From NCBI RefSeq assembly GCF_900177515.1, contig NZ_FXAK01000010.1, forward strand, positions 496,001 through 560,000: 64,000 bases of DNA, in the 5' to 3' direction. Every line of letters starts with the position of its first letter. Within the stretch, counting starts at the first letter, position 1. Origin of the DNA: Azospirillum oryzae. Lineage in GTDB: Bacteria > Pseudomonadota > Alphaproteobacteria > Azospirillales > Azospirillaceae. Under the pieces are notes generated by a model. That model was not told the origin of the DNA. It did not search any database and saw only the letters and a list, made by a program, of their open reading frames with translations. Shown one piece after another: positions 43,779 to 54,252 of this stretch. The position numbers and the translations under genes are program-made.

Positions 43779-44465
43779 ATGAGTTCCACCCCCACCATCA
43801 TCCTCGTGCATGGCGCCTTCGCCGACGGCTCCTCCTGGGGCCGGGTGATCCCCCGCCTGCAGGCGGAAGGGTTCGCGGCGGTCGCGGTGCAGAACCCGCT
43901 GGTCTCGCTCGACGACGACGTCGCCCATGTCCAGCGCGCCATCGACCGGACCAAGGGGCCGGTGGTGCTGGTCGGCCATTCCTGGGGCGGCGCCGTCATC
44001 ACCCAGATCGGCGACCAGGAGCGGGTGAAATCGCTGGTCTACGTCGCCGCCTTCGCCCCCGACGCCGGGCAGTCGCCGAACGACACGCTGAAGTCCTTCC
44101 CGCCATCGGCCGGCCTGTCCGGCGTGTCGGTGGACAAGGACCGTTTCCTGACCCTGAAACCGGAGGGCATGGCCCGCAATTTCGCCCAGGATCTGCCGGC
44201 CGAGGATGCAGCCCTGCTGGCCGCGACGCAGGGGCCGGTGGCGGCGGCCTGCTTCGCGACGAAGGTGAGCGCCGCCGCCTGGAAGACCAGGCCTGCCTGG
44301 TATGTCGTCGCCACCAACGACCGCATGCTGCCGCCCGACTTCCTGCGCGCCACCGCGTCGCGCATCGGCGCCCGGACGGTGGAGGTCGAAAGCGGCCACG
44401 CTCCCCACCTGTCGCGCCCGGACGCGGTGGCGGCGGTGATCGTCGAAGCAGCCCGCTCTATCTAG
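43779..44465 (+). CDS. Alpha/beta hydrolase
   Basis: A 228-residue enzyme. The oxyanion motif is in LVHGAFADGSSWG near 10, the nucleophile elbow GHSWGG near 68 (Ser), and the catalytic His is in VESGHAPHLSRPDAV near the end; the acid is probably Asp in VVATNDRMLPP. It resembles salicylate-esterase-like hydrolases. Substrate unknown. Its 3' end overlaps the convergent AraC gene by 8 bases. Confidence 0.82.
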   Translation: MSSTPTIILVHGAFADGSSWGRVIPRLQAEGFAAVAVQNPLVSLDDDVAHVQRAIDRTKGPVVLVGHSWGGAVITQIGDQERVKSLVYVAAFAPDAGQSPNDTLKSFPPSAGLSGVSVDKDRFLTLKPEGMARNFAQDLPAEDAALLAATQGPVAAACFATKVSAAAWKTRPAWYVVATNDRMLPPDFLRATASRIGARTVEVESGHAPHLSRPDAVAAVIVEAARSI

Positions 44466-45195
44466 GTTTCCGCACCGCCCCCGGCGTGGTGCCGCGGCGG
44501 CGGCGCAGGCTGCGGGTCAGGGCGCTCTGGTCGGAGAAGCCCACCGCCAGCGCCACCTCGGCCAGCGGCAGCTGCCCTTCCCGCAGCAATGCCTCCGCCC
44601 GGTCCAGCCGCAGACTTGCCAGCATGGCGGCGGGGGTGTTCCCAGTGCGGGCACGGAAGCGTTCATGGAACCGGCTGGGCGCCAGACCGGCCGCCTCGGC
44701 CAATTCCGCCACCGTCAGCGGCTCGGCACAGCGCTCCGCCATCAGGGCGAGGGCGCGGTCAATGGGATCGCTCGATACGGGCGGCGGCTGCCGGGCCTCC
44801 AGGGCGCGCAGCAGCAGCCCCGCCGAATGATGGGCCAGCACCGGGTCGAGCGGCCGGTCGGCCGCCTCCGCCGCCAAGTAACGCACCAGCCCGTCCAGCG
44901 CACCGTCGATGGCGAAGAAGGCGTCGCAGGCGCGCACCGCCGCCTCCGGCATCAGCCCGGCGGCCGGCACGTCCAGCACGACGAAGCGGTTGGTCCCGCC
45001 GCTGCGGAAGCTGTGCGGCACGCCGTCGGCCACCAGCACCCCGCGCCCGTCGCCCACCCGCCCGCAGGCACCGCCGACCTCCATGTCGAGGGTCCCGGCG
45101 ACGGGCAGCACGATCTGGTGATGGTCATGGGCGTGCCGCCGTTCATGCCCGTCGTAACTGCGGGTGCTGACGGTCGGCCGATGCGGGGACGCCAC
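44458..45195 (-). CDS. AraC-family transcriptional regulator
   Basis: 245 residues from the GTG at 45195 (AGGAG 9 bases upstream); longer in-frame starts lack homology. An N-terminal cupin half (HDHHQIVLPVAGTLDMEVGG) binds the effector. The C-terminal HTH pair is VAELAEAAGLAPSRFHERF and VALAVGFSDQSALTRSLRR. It is convergent with the hydrolase and overlaps its 3' end by 8 bases. Target and ligand are unknown; the long 5' region between it and the CoA-transferase suggests divergent control. Confidence 0.85.
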   Translation of the reverse strand: MASPHRPTVSTRSYDGHERRHAHDHHQIVLPVAGTLDMEVGGACGRVGDGRGVLVADGVPHSFRSGGTNRFVVLDVPAAGLMPEAAVRACDAFFAIDGALDGLVRYLAAEAADRPLDPVLAHHSAGLLLRALEARQPPPVSSDPIDRALALMAERCAEPLTVAELAEAAGLAPSRFHERFRARTGNTPAAMLASLRLDRAEALLREGQLPLAEVALAVGFSDQSALTRSLRRRRGTTPGAVRKPR

Positions 45196-45543
45196 GCCGG
45201 CGGACTCCTGCGGTTGGATCGACGGGCCGATGCTACGCCCTCCTCCCCGGCGCGTACAGACACAGCTGCGCACAGGTACAGGACCGGCCGATGCCCACAA
45301 ATACCAGAAAGCGAAACTGAGTTTCAGCAAATCAGCCCGACACAGTTTCAAGTCAACGTCCGCACAGCGCACCGAACAGCCGATATTCGCCCACCCATTC
45401 ACTTGAGCGTTGCCTGATATTCCGGACGAACAATTGCGGCGACGGACAGCGCCTCCTTATGAGTATTTTCAAACAAGAAAGACGACCGCCAAGGTACGGA
45501 TCGTTCGCCATTCGCCAAAAAGCACTCATAAAAGGAACGCCCG

Positions 45544-47052
45544 ATGTACCGAGATCGCATCCGCCTGAAATCCCTGTGGGGCAAGGTGGTTCCGGCGGAA
45601 GAAGCCGCCTTCCTCATCAAGGACGGCATGACCGTGGGCATGAGCGGCTTCACCCGCGCCGGCGATGCCAAGGCGGTGCCGCTGGCGCTGGCCGAGCGCG
45701 CCGCCTCGGAGAAGCTGAAAATCACGCTGATGACCGGCGCCTCGCTGGGCAACGACGTCGACAAAATCCTGACCGAGGCGGGGGTACTGTCCCGCCGCCT
45801 GCCCTTCCAGGCCGACCCGGTGCTGCGCAAGGCGATCAACCGCGGCGAGGTGATGTTCGTCGACCAGCATCTGTCGGAAACGGTGGAACTGCTGCGCTCG
45901 CGCCAGATGGGGCCGGTCGACGTCGCGGTGATCGAGGCCTGCGCCATCACCGAAAACGGCGGGATCGTGCCGACCACCTCCATCGGCAACTCGGCGACCT
46001 TCGCCATCCTGGCCGAGAAGATCATCATCGAGCTGAACCTGACCCAGCCGCTGGATCTGGAGGGGATGCACGATGTCTACATCCCGACCCGCCGCCCCTT
46101 CCGCGAGCCGATCCCGGTGGTGACGGCGGAAAGCCGTGCCGGCCTGCCCTATATCCCGATCGACCCGTCGAAGATCGCCGCCATCGTGGTGACGCGCAAG
46201 CAGGACAGTTCCGCCAGCATCCTGCCGCCCGACGACGAGACCAACGCCATCGCCGGCCACCTGATCGAGTTCCTCGGCCGCGAGGTGAAGCAGGGCCGGA
46301 TGGGCCGCTCGCTGGCCCCGCTGCAGGCCGGCATCGGCACCATCGCCAACGCGGTGCTGCACGGGCTGATCGACGGGCCGTTCCACGACCTGACCATGTA
46401 CAGCGAGGTGTTGCAGGACAGCACCTTCGAGCTGTTCGACGCCGGCAAGCTGAACTTCGCGTCCGGCTCCTCGATCACGCTCAGCGCCGGCAAATACGCC
46501 GAGGTGCTGCCGAAGATCGGCTCCTACAAGGGCCGGCTGCTGCTGCGCCCGCAGGAGATCTCCAACCATCCGGAGGTGATCCGCCGCCTGGGCGTCATCG
46601 GCATCAACACGGCGCTGGAGTGCGACATCTACGGCAACGTCAACTCCACCCACGTCAACGGCACGCAGATGATGAACGGCATCGGCGGCTCCGGCGACTT
46701 CGCCCGCAACAGCCACCTCGCCATCTTCGTCACCAAGTCGCTGGCCAAGGGCGGCGCCATCTCCAGCGTCGTGCCGATGGTCACCCATGTCGACCACAAC
46801 GAGCATGACGTCGACGTTCTGGTGACGGAGGTCGGGCTGGCCGACCTGCGCGGTCTGGCACCGCGCGAGCGGGCGGAGACCATCATCCGCAACTGCGTCC
46901 ATCCCAGCTACCGCGAGCTGGCGGCCGACTATCAGCGCCGGGCCTTGCAGCGCGGCGGCCACACCCCGCATTTGCTGGAGGAGGCCTTCGCCTGGCACAC
47001 CCGCTTCCAGCAGACCGGCAGCATGATGCCGAAGCCGCTGGCCGCCGAATAG
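45544..47052 (+). CDS. Acetyl-CoA hydrolase/succinyl-CoA:acetate CoA-transferase family protein
   Basis: A 502-residue class I CoA-transferase of the Cat1/AarC group. The start MYRDRIRLKSLWGKVVP, the TGASLGNDVD and the catalytic region YSEVLQDS (Glu288) are visible, with NSTHVNGTQMMNGIGGSGDF in the C-terminal domain. Likely reaction: acetate + succinyl-CoA to acetyl-CoA + succinate, or acetyl-CoA hydrolysis. Divergent from the AraC gene; a terminator follows. Confidence 0.9.
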   Translation: MYRDRIRLKSLWGKVVPAEEAAFLIKDGMTVGMSGFTRAGDAKAVPLALAERAASEKLKITLMTGASLGNDVDKILTEAGVLSRRLPFQADPVLRKAINRGEVMFVDQHLSETVELLRSRQMGPVDVAVIEACAITENGGIVPTTSIGNSATFAILAEKIIIELNLTQPLDLEGMHDVYIPTRRPFREPIPVVTAESRAGLPYIPIDPSKIAAIVVTRKQDSSASILPPDDETNAIAGHLIEFLGREVKQGRMGRSLAPLQAGIGTIANAVLHGLIDGPFHDLTMYSEVLQDSTFELFDAGKLNFASGSSITLSAGKYAEVLPKIGSYKGRLLLRPQEISNHPEVIRRLGVIGINTALECDIYGNVNSTHVNGTQMMNGIGGSGDFARNSHLAIFVTKSLAKGGAISSVVPMVTHVDHNEHDVDVLVTEVGLADLRGLAPRERAETIIRNCVHPSYRELAADYQRRALQRGGHTPHLLEEAFAWHTRFQQTGSMMPKPLAAE

Positions 47053-47065
47053 GGCCCCTCAAAAA

Positions 47066-47101
47066 CGGGCGGGCCGCGGAATGCCGCGGCCCGTTCCCGT
47101 T
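47066..47101 (+). terminator. Hairpin after the CoA-transferase gene
   Basis: GGGCCGCGG (47071-47079) and CCGCGGCCC (47084-47092) pair around a 4-base loop, with further flanking pairs. No clear T-run follows, so strength is uncertain. It begins 14 bases after the stop codon. Confidence 0.6.
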
Positions 47102-47112
47102 ACCAGTACTGG

Positions 47113-47298
47113 TCAGATATGCTGCCCGCCATTGCGCTCCAAGTAGAGAAGCAAGGCGGGATAATAGTGCTTGCGCTCGGACGAAATCTTCTCGCAGAAA
47201 CGCCGGGCGGCACCGCTTTTGAGCCAATCCTCAAGCTGACCGTTCTGGCGTTTTTCCGCGACAATGGCATCGATCGCGTCCAGAATCTTGTGTATCAC
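47113..47298 (-). CDS. Small hypothetical protein, 61 aa
   Basis: The frame starts at GTG 47298 with GAGG 6 bases upstream and reads MIHKILDAIDAIVAEKRQNG, then CEKISSERKHYYPALLLYLERNGG. It is helical and soluble. The region is less GC-rich than its flanks. It is convergent with the CoA-transferase gene and downstream of the PemK pair on the same strand. No family is recognised. Confidence 0.5.
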   Translation of the reverse strand: MIHKILDAIDAIVAEKRQNGQLEDWLKSGAARRFCEKISSERKHYYPALLLYLERNGGQHI

Positions 47299-47439
47299 CT
47301 CAGGCCTCGTCTTATAAAGATCGGAGCGGCGTCTTCGTCGCCCTCACAATCTTATATGCGCTCTGCCGATGGTGATTGGCCGTGCATTCTGGGAATGGCT
47401 GCGTGTTGCAATGCACAAAACGAATGGAGGAGGATGCCA

Positions 47440-47802
47440 TCAGTCCGGAGATTTCGGCGCATCGATCAACCATGCGGCAAGTCGATGGCGTAAGCGAACC
47501 AATCGCTCAGCGCCAATCTGTCCAATCCGACCGCTCAACAGCGCTCCATCGATCACAGCGAGCCGACCCAACCGCATTACGCTGGTCACCTTCAAGCCTG
47601 TGTCATTAAAATCGGCATCTTCGGGAGTGAGAATTTCATCAAGATCGGGTTCAGCTTGCCGGACCTGTGATGAAACCATGCAGACAAGCCAATCATCGAA
47701 CTGGGACGATGCCTGTCGGATCAGCAATACCGGCCGCAGCTTGCTCCCGTTCAGATCCGTGAACGGGAAAGGCACCAACGCAATCTGACCAGCCCGTTTC
47801 AT
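47440..47802 (-). CDS. PemK/MazF family toxin
   Basis: A 120-residue protein of the PemK/MazF ribonuclease fold. It starts MKRAGQIALVPFPFTDLNGS, with KLRPVLLIRQASSQFDDWLVCMVSSQV following; the beta-barrel core and the C-terminal RLGRLAVIDGALLSGRIGQI agree with the family. Known members cut mRNA. Its ATG overlaps the antitoxin stop (ATGA). Confidence 0.88.
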   Translation of the reverse strand: MKRAGQIALVPFPFTDLNGSKLRPVLLIRQASSQFDDWLVCMVSSQVRQAEPDLDEILTPEDADFNDTGLKVTSVMRLGRLAVIDGALLSGRIGQIGAERLVRLRHRLAAWLIDAPKSPD

Positions 47803-48032
47803 CGCCAGACTTCCCGCAGATCACCACGGCTGTAGGTAACGGGATCGTCTTCCATCCCCCGCATTGCCTGCTCCATGCTGAACTCGGCGAATTCATTTCC
47901 GGACCATTCGTCCCTTCCTGCATCCTTGGAAGCAGCGAAGCGGGCAGCCAGGAACTCGACGAAATCGAAAACTTCGGCCTGCTTGTCTTCGGGCAAAGCC
48001 TGCAGCTTCTTGATCAGCTCAGCGTAGCCCAT
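47799..48032 (-). CDS. DUF2281-type antitoxin
   Basis: 77 residues from the ATG at 48032 (GAGGG upstream). The helix MGYAELIKKLQALPEDKQAEVFDF, then VEFLAARF, is the DUF2281 signature found beside PemK and VapC toxins. The remaining segment is acidic (RGMEDDPVTYSRGDL), the likely toxin-binding tail. It is first in the two-gene unit, the normal antitoxin position. Confidence 0.8.
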   Translation of the reverse strand: MGYAELIKKLQALPEDKQAEVFDFVEFLAARFAASKDAGRDEWSGNEFAEFSMEQAMRGMEDDPVTYSRGDLREVWR

Positions 48033-48054
48033 GACACCCTCTCTTTCGGCAACA

Positions 48055-48073
48055 TGTACCCGACGACGGTACA
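48055..48073. promoter_or_regulatory. Operator candidate for the PemK/DUF2281 pair
   Basis: TGTACC (48055-48060) and GGTACA (48068-48073) are perfect 6-bp inverted arms around 7 bases, 23 bases upstream of the antitoxin start. The spacing is the same as in the TumE operator. Autoregulation is inferred. Confidence 0.5.
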
Positions 48074-48125
48074 ATATAGCAGGATCAGGTCAATCCGGTA
48101 TCCCCACCGGCCGGCCGTCCCACCC

Positions 48126-48857
48126 TCACGCCCTCTCCCGCTCCTCCTCCGACGGGCGCAAGGCTTGCCCAGTGGGACACAGGCGCAGCAGCACGCAACG
48201 GTCGCAGGCCGGCGCCTGATAATAGCAGCAGCGCTGGCCGTGCAGCATCATGACTTCGTGGTTGTCGTAGACCTGTTGGGCGTCCCACTCCGTCGGCAAT
48301 TGCGCCGACAGCACGGCGTGGGAGGGACCGACGGCGACGTTGGCGGGGATCAGGCCGGTGCGCACGGCGACGCGGTGGTGATGGCTGTCCACCGGCAGCG
48401 CTGCCTGTCGCAAGGTGGAGAAACTCAGCACCGCCGCGCTGGTCTTCGGACCCACCCCCGGCAACTCCTCCAGCCACGCGCGGGCCTCGGGCACCGTCAT
48501 ATCGGACAACAGGTCGAGCGACAGGCTGCCGACCCGATCGGTGATGCGGCGCAGGATGGCCTGGATGCGCGGCGCCTTCTGCTCCGGCCAGGTGACGCCG
48601 GCGATGGTCGCCTCCACCTCCGCGACCGGGGCGTCGCGCACCGCTTCCCAGCCGGGCCAGCGCCGCCGCAGCGCCTTGAAGGCGGCGCCGGATGCCGCAT
48701 TCCGGGTGCGGTGCGACAGCAGCGACGACACCAACTCGCTCAGCGGGTCGAGGCTGTGGAAATAGGCGACCGGGCAGCCGTAAACGGTGCACAGCAGCCG
48801 GTGGATTTCGAGCGCCTTGTCGCGCAGCGCAGCGGGGTCGGTCATAAAAACCGACAA
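48126..48857 (-). CDS. Endonuclease III-like base-excision DNA glycosylase
   Basis: A 243-residue HhH-GPD protein. The helix-hairpin-helix is LPGVGPKTSAAVLSF near 130-145, the catalytic Asp is in PVDSHHHRV near 155, and the C-terminal [4Fe-4S] ligands fit C-X6-C-X2-C-X5-C (CYYQAPACDRCVLLRLC). The lysine expected in the HhH hairpin is LPGVGPK. Sequence is divergent from main Nth, so it is probably an Nth paralogue with its own specificity. Confidence 0.85.
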   Translation of the reverse strand: MSVFMTDPAALRDKALEIHRLLCTVYGCPVAYFHSLDPLSELVSSLLSHRTRNAASGAAFKALRRRWPGWEAVRDAPVAEVEATIAGVTWPEQKAPRIQAILRRITDRVGSLSLDLLSDMTVPEARAWLEELPGVGPKTSAAVLSFSTLRQAALPVDSHHHRVAVRTGLIPANVAVGPSHAVLSAQLPTEWDAQQVYDNHEVMMLHGQRCCYYQAPACDRCVLLRLCPTGQALRPSEEERERA

Positions 48858-48901
48858 CAGCCGAACCGGTAAGGCGTTACCGGTAAATCATCAGCCTCCG
48901 C

Positions 48902-50731
48902 TCAGCCCACCAGCCCCGACATCACGGCGCGCAGCTGCGCCGGCTTCACCGGCTTGTTCAGCACCAGACAGCCGGCCGCCTTGGCCTCGTCCGCCAGTTC
49001 GGGCGTGCGGTTGGCGGTGACGATCACGGCAGGCAGGATGCGGCCGCAGGCGGCGCGCAGCCGCGCCACCTCGTTGACGCCGAGCGCCCCGTCGTCGAGG
49101 TGATAGTCGGCGATCAGCAGGTCCGGCGGCTGCGGCATGCCGGACAGCAGCGCCAGCGCCTCGTCGCCGTTGGTGGCCGACACCACGTCGCAGGCCCAGC
49201 CGCGCAGCAGCGCCTCCATCCCCGCCACCACCGCCGGCTCATTGTCCAGCACCAGCACGGAGGTGCCGGCCAGCCGGTTCGTCATCGGCCGGGCGGCGAT
49301 GCTGGCCGGGCGCGCGGCGCGGCGCTCCGTCCCGCGCGGCACGGTGACGGCGAAGACGGACCCTTTGCCCGGCTCCGACCGCACGGTGATCGGGTGGCCC
49401 AGCATGCGGGCGACGCGGTCGACGATGGCAAGCCCCAGCCCCATGCCGCGGTCGCGCCCCTTGGTGACCGGGGTGTCGAGCCGGCGGAACTCCTGGAAGA
49501 TCTCGGTGATCTTGTCGCGCGGGATGCCGGGGCCGTTGTCCCACACCTCGATGCGGATGCCGTCGCCGGCCCGGCGGCAACCGACCACCACCCGGCCGCC
49601 CTGGACATAGCGCAGCGCATTGGACAGGAAATTCTGCACGATCCGGCGCAGCAGCCGCATGTCGCTGCGCACCACCGCCCCCGATCCCACCACCTTCAGG
49701 TCGATGCCGCGCTCTGCCGCCACCGCGGCATATTCTGTGGCGAGCGGCGCCAGGATGCCGCGCAACGGGAAATCGCTGACCTCCGGCGTCACCGCCCCGG
49801 CATCGAGCTTGGAGATGTCCAGCAGCGCCGACAGCAGATCCTCGACCGACGCCAACGCGACGTCGATGTTCTCCACCAGCTCCGCATTGGCGTCCGGCTG
49901 TTCCAGGTCGGCCAGCGCCGAGACGAACAGGCGGGCTGCGTTCAACGGTTGCAGCAGGTCGTGGCTGGCGGCGGCGATGAAGCGGGTCTTCGACAGATTG
50001 GCCTGATCGGCCTGGGATTTCGCCTGCTGCAACTGGTCGTTCAGCGTCATCAGCGCCGATTTCTCCGCCTGTTCGGATTCGCGCCGCCGCTCCTCCTCAT
50101 GCTTGATGACGGTGATGTCGGTGTAGACGCCGACGATACCGCCGTCGCGGGTCCGCCGCTCGTTCACCTGGATCCAGCGGCCATCGGACAGGCGATTGAG
50201 GAACACGCCCTTCAGGTCGTGGCGGTGCTCCATCCGCTCGCGCAGCCAGACGTCGGGCGGCGGCTCGCTGACCGCGCCGGCGGCGGCGACCATCGCCACC
50301 AGATCGTTGAAGCGGATGCCGGCCTGGATGCGGCCCGCCACCGACGGCCAGTAGGACAGGTATTTGCGGTTGCACAGCACCAGCCGGTCGGCCGAGTCGA
50401 ACAGGGCGAACCCCTCGTTCACCGACTCGATCGCCTCGAACAGGCGGGTGCGCATGGTGTCCGCCAATTCCTTCGCGCGGGCGAGGTCGCGGTTGCTGTC
50501 CTCCAGCTTGTGCAGGGCGCGTTCCAGCTCCAGCGTGCGCTCGCGGATCTTCTGCTCCAGCACGATGGCGGTCTGGAACAGCGAGAAGGCGCCGCCCTGG
50601 AAATCCATCGACCGCTCGACACGGTCCATCAGCACCTTGTTGATGCGCTGGAGCTTAGCGTTCTCGCGCTCCAGCTCGGCGATGCGGTCGGCGGGATCGA
50701 GCGTCCAGCTGCGGGTTTGGATGCCGGCCAT
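48902..50731 (-). CDS. NahK/ErcS'-type hybrid histidine kinase
   Basis: A 609-residue soluble kinase. A long N-terminal coiled coil (about 15-100; EKIRERTLELERAL-like heptads) precedes a PAS (about 100-215), HisKA with His257 in AAASHDLLQPLNAAR, HATPase (NFLSNALRY, DNGPGI, GMGLGLAIV) and a receiver with Asp542 in LLIADYHLDDG. The gene lies 3 bases after nosP. In Pseudomonas NosP binds NO and controls NahK, and NahK feeds a HnoB/HnoC-type phosphorelay. No such partner genes are here. Confidence 0.85.
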   Translation of the reverse strand: MAGIQTRSWTLDPADRIAELERENAKLQRINKVLMDRVERSMDFQGGAFSLFQTAIVLEQKIRERTLELERALHKLEDSNRDLARAKELADTMRTRLFEAIESVNEGFALFDSADRLVLCNRKYLSYWPSVAGRIQAGIRFNDLVAMVAAAGAVSEPPPDVWLRERMEHRHDLKGVFLNRLSDGRWIQVNERRTRDGGIVGVYTDITVIKHEEERRRESEQAEKSALMTLNDQLQQAKSQADQANLSKTRFIAAASHDLLQPLNAARLFVSALADLEQPDANAELVENIDVALASVEDLLSALLDISKLDAGAVTPEVSDFPLRGILAPLATEYAAVAAERGIDLKVVGSGAVVRSDMRLLRRIVQNFLSNALRYVQGGRVVVGCRRAGDGIRIEVWDNGPGIPRDKITEIFQEFRRLDTPVTKGRDRGMGLGLAIVDRVARMLGHPITVRSEPGKGSVFAVTVPRGTERRAARPASIAARPMTNRLAGTSVLVLDNEPAVVAGMEALLRGWACDVVSATNGDEALALLSGMPQPPDLLIADYHLDDGALGVNEVARLRAACGRILPAVIVTANRTPELADEAKAAGCLVLNKPVKPAQLRAVMSGLVG

Positions 50732-50734
50732 GGC

Positions 50735-51943
50735 TTAGCGCCCTCCGATGGCGACGCCCGTGAAGGTCTGGTTGACGTGCATGCCGTTCACCTGTTCGCC
50801 GTAGGCACAGAATCCGACAACCCGGTTGCGCGCCAGCCGTTCCGACATGACGGCATTCAATTGCCGCTGCTCCATCTCCAGCCGGCGCAGGATGCAGTCA
50901 CAGCCGAGGATGAGGTCGGGCGCGCCAACCTCCTCCTCGATGCCCGCGATCAGCCCGTCGAAGTTGGAGACCGGATCGACCCCCTCCGCCACCGTCAGGA
51001 CGATGCCCTCGTCGATGGCGCAGAAGAAGGTCAGGCTCTCGTCGTCGTTCACCTTCTGGATCGAGCGGACATGGTACTGGCCGCCGACCCGCACGACGAC
51101 GGGATGGGCGGCGAAGATCATCGGGGTCAGCGGCTCGCCCTCCAGTCCGACCAGCCGGGCGTACTCGCGGCCGGCCGGCTCGGCATTGATCTCATGGACG
51201 ATACGGTGCTGCGGGTCGGCGCCGGTGACCACCATCTTGCGGTCGGAGCTGACGAAATGCTGGGTGCGGAAGACGGTAAAGGGCCGGTTGGTGGTGAACA
51301 GGGTCACCACGGCGGCATTGGGGTGAAAGGCGCCCTCGTGCAGGACAAAGGTGCGTTCGAAATGCAGGTCGTCGCCGGCCGAGGCGCCGAACAGCGGGAT
51401 GTCGATCAGCGCATTGTGCAGCGCGCTGACCACCGTCTCCTCGCTCATCGAAAGGCCGTCGATCAGCAGCATGGCGAAGCTGCGGGCATCCTCGCCCAGC
51501 GGCACCGGCCGGCTCGCCATCGCCCGGTCGCGGCGCGACAGCAGCGAGCGCGCAATGGCGGTGCTGTCGGCGATCTCGAAACGGTCGACATGGTCGACCA
51601 GCGCGGTGACGATGCAGAAATCCTCGCTCGGGAAGCCCACCGCCACCAGGGCGTTGGTGGTGTAGCCGCCGGGACCGATCTCCCCCGCCGTGGTGCAGCC
51701 GATGACCGGCACCATGCCGAACTCCCGCGCCAGGGCGTCGGCCAGGGCGTCGCGGTCATAGCTGGGGGCGCAGAACACCACCACCAGTTCCAGCGCCGCC
51801 TCGCCCAGCCCGGCGCGCAGCTCCCGTGCCGCCTCGTCGGGCCGTTCGGCATGGGTCACGGCGCGCGGCATGCCGTCGCCGGGCGCGGGTTTCACCGGGC
51901 CGTCTGCGGAGGGTCCGTCTGCGGAGATCTCCCGTGTGGACAT
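50735..51943 (-). CDS. nosP: NosP-type nitric-oxide-sensing FIST protein
   Basis: About 402 residues, FIST_N then FIST_C. Family landmarks: VPVIGCTTAGEIGPGGYTTNA near 105, LFGASAGDDLHFERTFV near 215 and LGCDCILRRLEMEQ near 350. I prefer the ATG at 51943; the frame to 52048 adds 35 residues that look non-coding. It is first, or second after the DUF779 gene, in a unit with nahK, with only 3 bases between them. NO-linked haem binding is known for this family; a haem ligand is not obvious from sequence. Confidence 0.85.
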   Translation of the reverse strand: MSTREISADGPSADGPVKPAPGDGMPRAVTHAERPDEAARELRAGLGEAALELVVVFCAPSYDRDALADALAREFGMVPVIGCTTAGEIGPGGYTTNALVAVGFPSEDFCIVTALVDHVDRFEIADSTAIARSLLSRRDRAMASRPVPLGEDARSFAMLLIDGLSMSEETVVSALHNALIDIPLFGASAGDDLHFERTFVLHEGAFHPNAAVVTLFTTNRPFTVFRTQHFVSSDRKMVVTGADPQHRIVHEINAEPAGREYARLVGLEGEPLTPMIFAAHPVVVRVGGQYHVRSIQKVNDDESLTFFCAIDEGIVLTVAEGVDPVSNFDGLIAGIEEEVGAPDLILGCDCILRRLEMEQRQLNAVMSERLARNRVVGFCAYGEQVNGMHVNQTFTGVAIGGR

Positions 51944-52078
51944 CGATGCCGCCTGCGCCTCCCTCTCCGTGCGCGGATGCGATCCGGCAAGGGTACTCCA
52001 GGGATGGCGGCGGGCAAGACCAATCCGCGGACCGGTGAAGGAGGACATGATGCGGGGAGGCTCCTGAAGATGCTCGGC

Positions 52079-52471
52079 CTAGATACTCTCTGCCGGCCGC
52101 GGATCGGGCAAGCCAGCCAACTCATCGTCGGTGAAAAGACGGGCCTTGGCGGTGAAGCGGACGCCGTCCGGCGCCTCGATCGAAAAGCCGCCGCCGCGCG
52201 CCTGGATAACGTCCAGGATGACCTGGGTGTTGCGCCACCATTGGAAAGTGTCGTCGGACATGCAGAAAGGCGTGTCGCCAATCTTGCCGAGGCACAGGTC
52301 GCGCCCGCCCAGCCGGAATTCCCCCTTCGGCAGGCAGAGCGGCGCCGTCCCGTCGCAGCAGCCGCCCGACAGATGCAGCATCAGCGGCCCGTGCTTCGCG
52401 GCAAGGCGGTCCAGCAGGGCGATGGCTTCGGGGGTGGCGGTAACGCGATCGATCGAGGTGGGGGCGGTCAT
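52079..52471 (-). CDS. DUF779 domain protein
   Basis: A 130-residue protein, MTAPTSIDRVTATPEAIALL, with the Cys pair in HLSGGCCDGTAPLCLP, then GEFRLGGRDLCLG and DTFQWWRNTQVILDV. DUF779 genes usually neighbour aldehyde dehydrogenase genes, as here. Function unknown; several cysteines could bind a metal. It lies between the exaC-like gene (whose terminator separates them) and nosP, 135 bases upstream of the nosP start. Confidence 0.8.
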   Translation of the reverse strand: MTAPTSIDRVTATPEAIALLDRLAAKHGPLMLHLSGGCCDGTAPLCLPKGEFRLGGRDLCLGKIGDTPFCMSDDTFQWWRNTQVILDVIQARGGGFSIEAPDGVRFTAKARLFTDDELAGLPDPRPAESI

Positions 52472-52504
52472 GGTGGTCCTTTATCACGAAACCACGCGGC
52501 GAAA

Positions 52505-52536
52505 GAAAAAAGGCCGGGGGACGCGCCCCCGGCCCA
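52505..52536 (-). terminator. Intrinsic terminator of the aldehyde dehydrogenase gene
   Basis: On the minus strand, GGCCGGGGG and CCCCCGGCC (52534-52526 and 52520-52512) pair with a 5-base loop and are followed by TTTTTT. It sits 28 bases after the aldehyde dehydrogenase stop. Confidence 0.93.
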
Positions 52537-52563
52537 GGTTTGCCCGATAGGGAGGAGCAGGGC

Positions 52564-54084
<1,521 letters not shown>

Positions 54085-54094
54085 TTGGGCCGTT

Positions 54095-54230
54095 CCTCTC
54101 AGTGTGGCGAACCGGTCAGGTCCCCGGTCCGGCGCGTTTGTCGGGGCCATTCAGCCACTCTGAGAGGCGGAGGGTAAATTGTACTATGGAAGGAGACGGT
54201 GCGGGGGTGGGATTGTTCGTATCCCACCCA
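54095..54230 (-). promoter_or_regulatory. Leader with two inverted repeats before the aldehyde dehydrogenase gene
   Basis: Two repeats are seen. CCTCTCAGTGTGG (54095-54107) matches the inverted copy CCACTCTGAGAGG (54155-54167) at 12 of 13 positions, 47 bases apart. GGGTGGGAT (54206-54214) and ATCCCACCC (54222-54230) are exact inverted arms with 7 bases between; this second one lies just past the formate dehydrogenase gamma stop and may serve as its terminator. Regulatory roles are inferred. Confidence 0.5.
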
Positions 54231-54252
54231 ATGACAGGTGCGCCGGGGCGCC

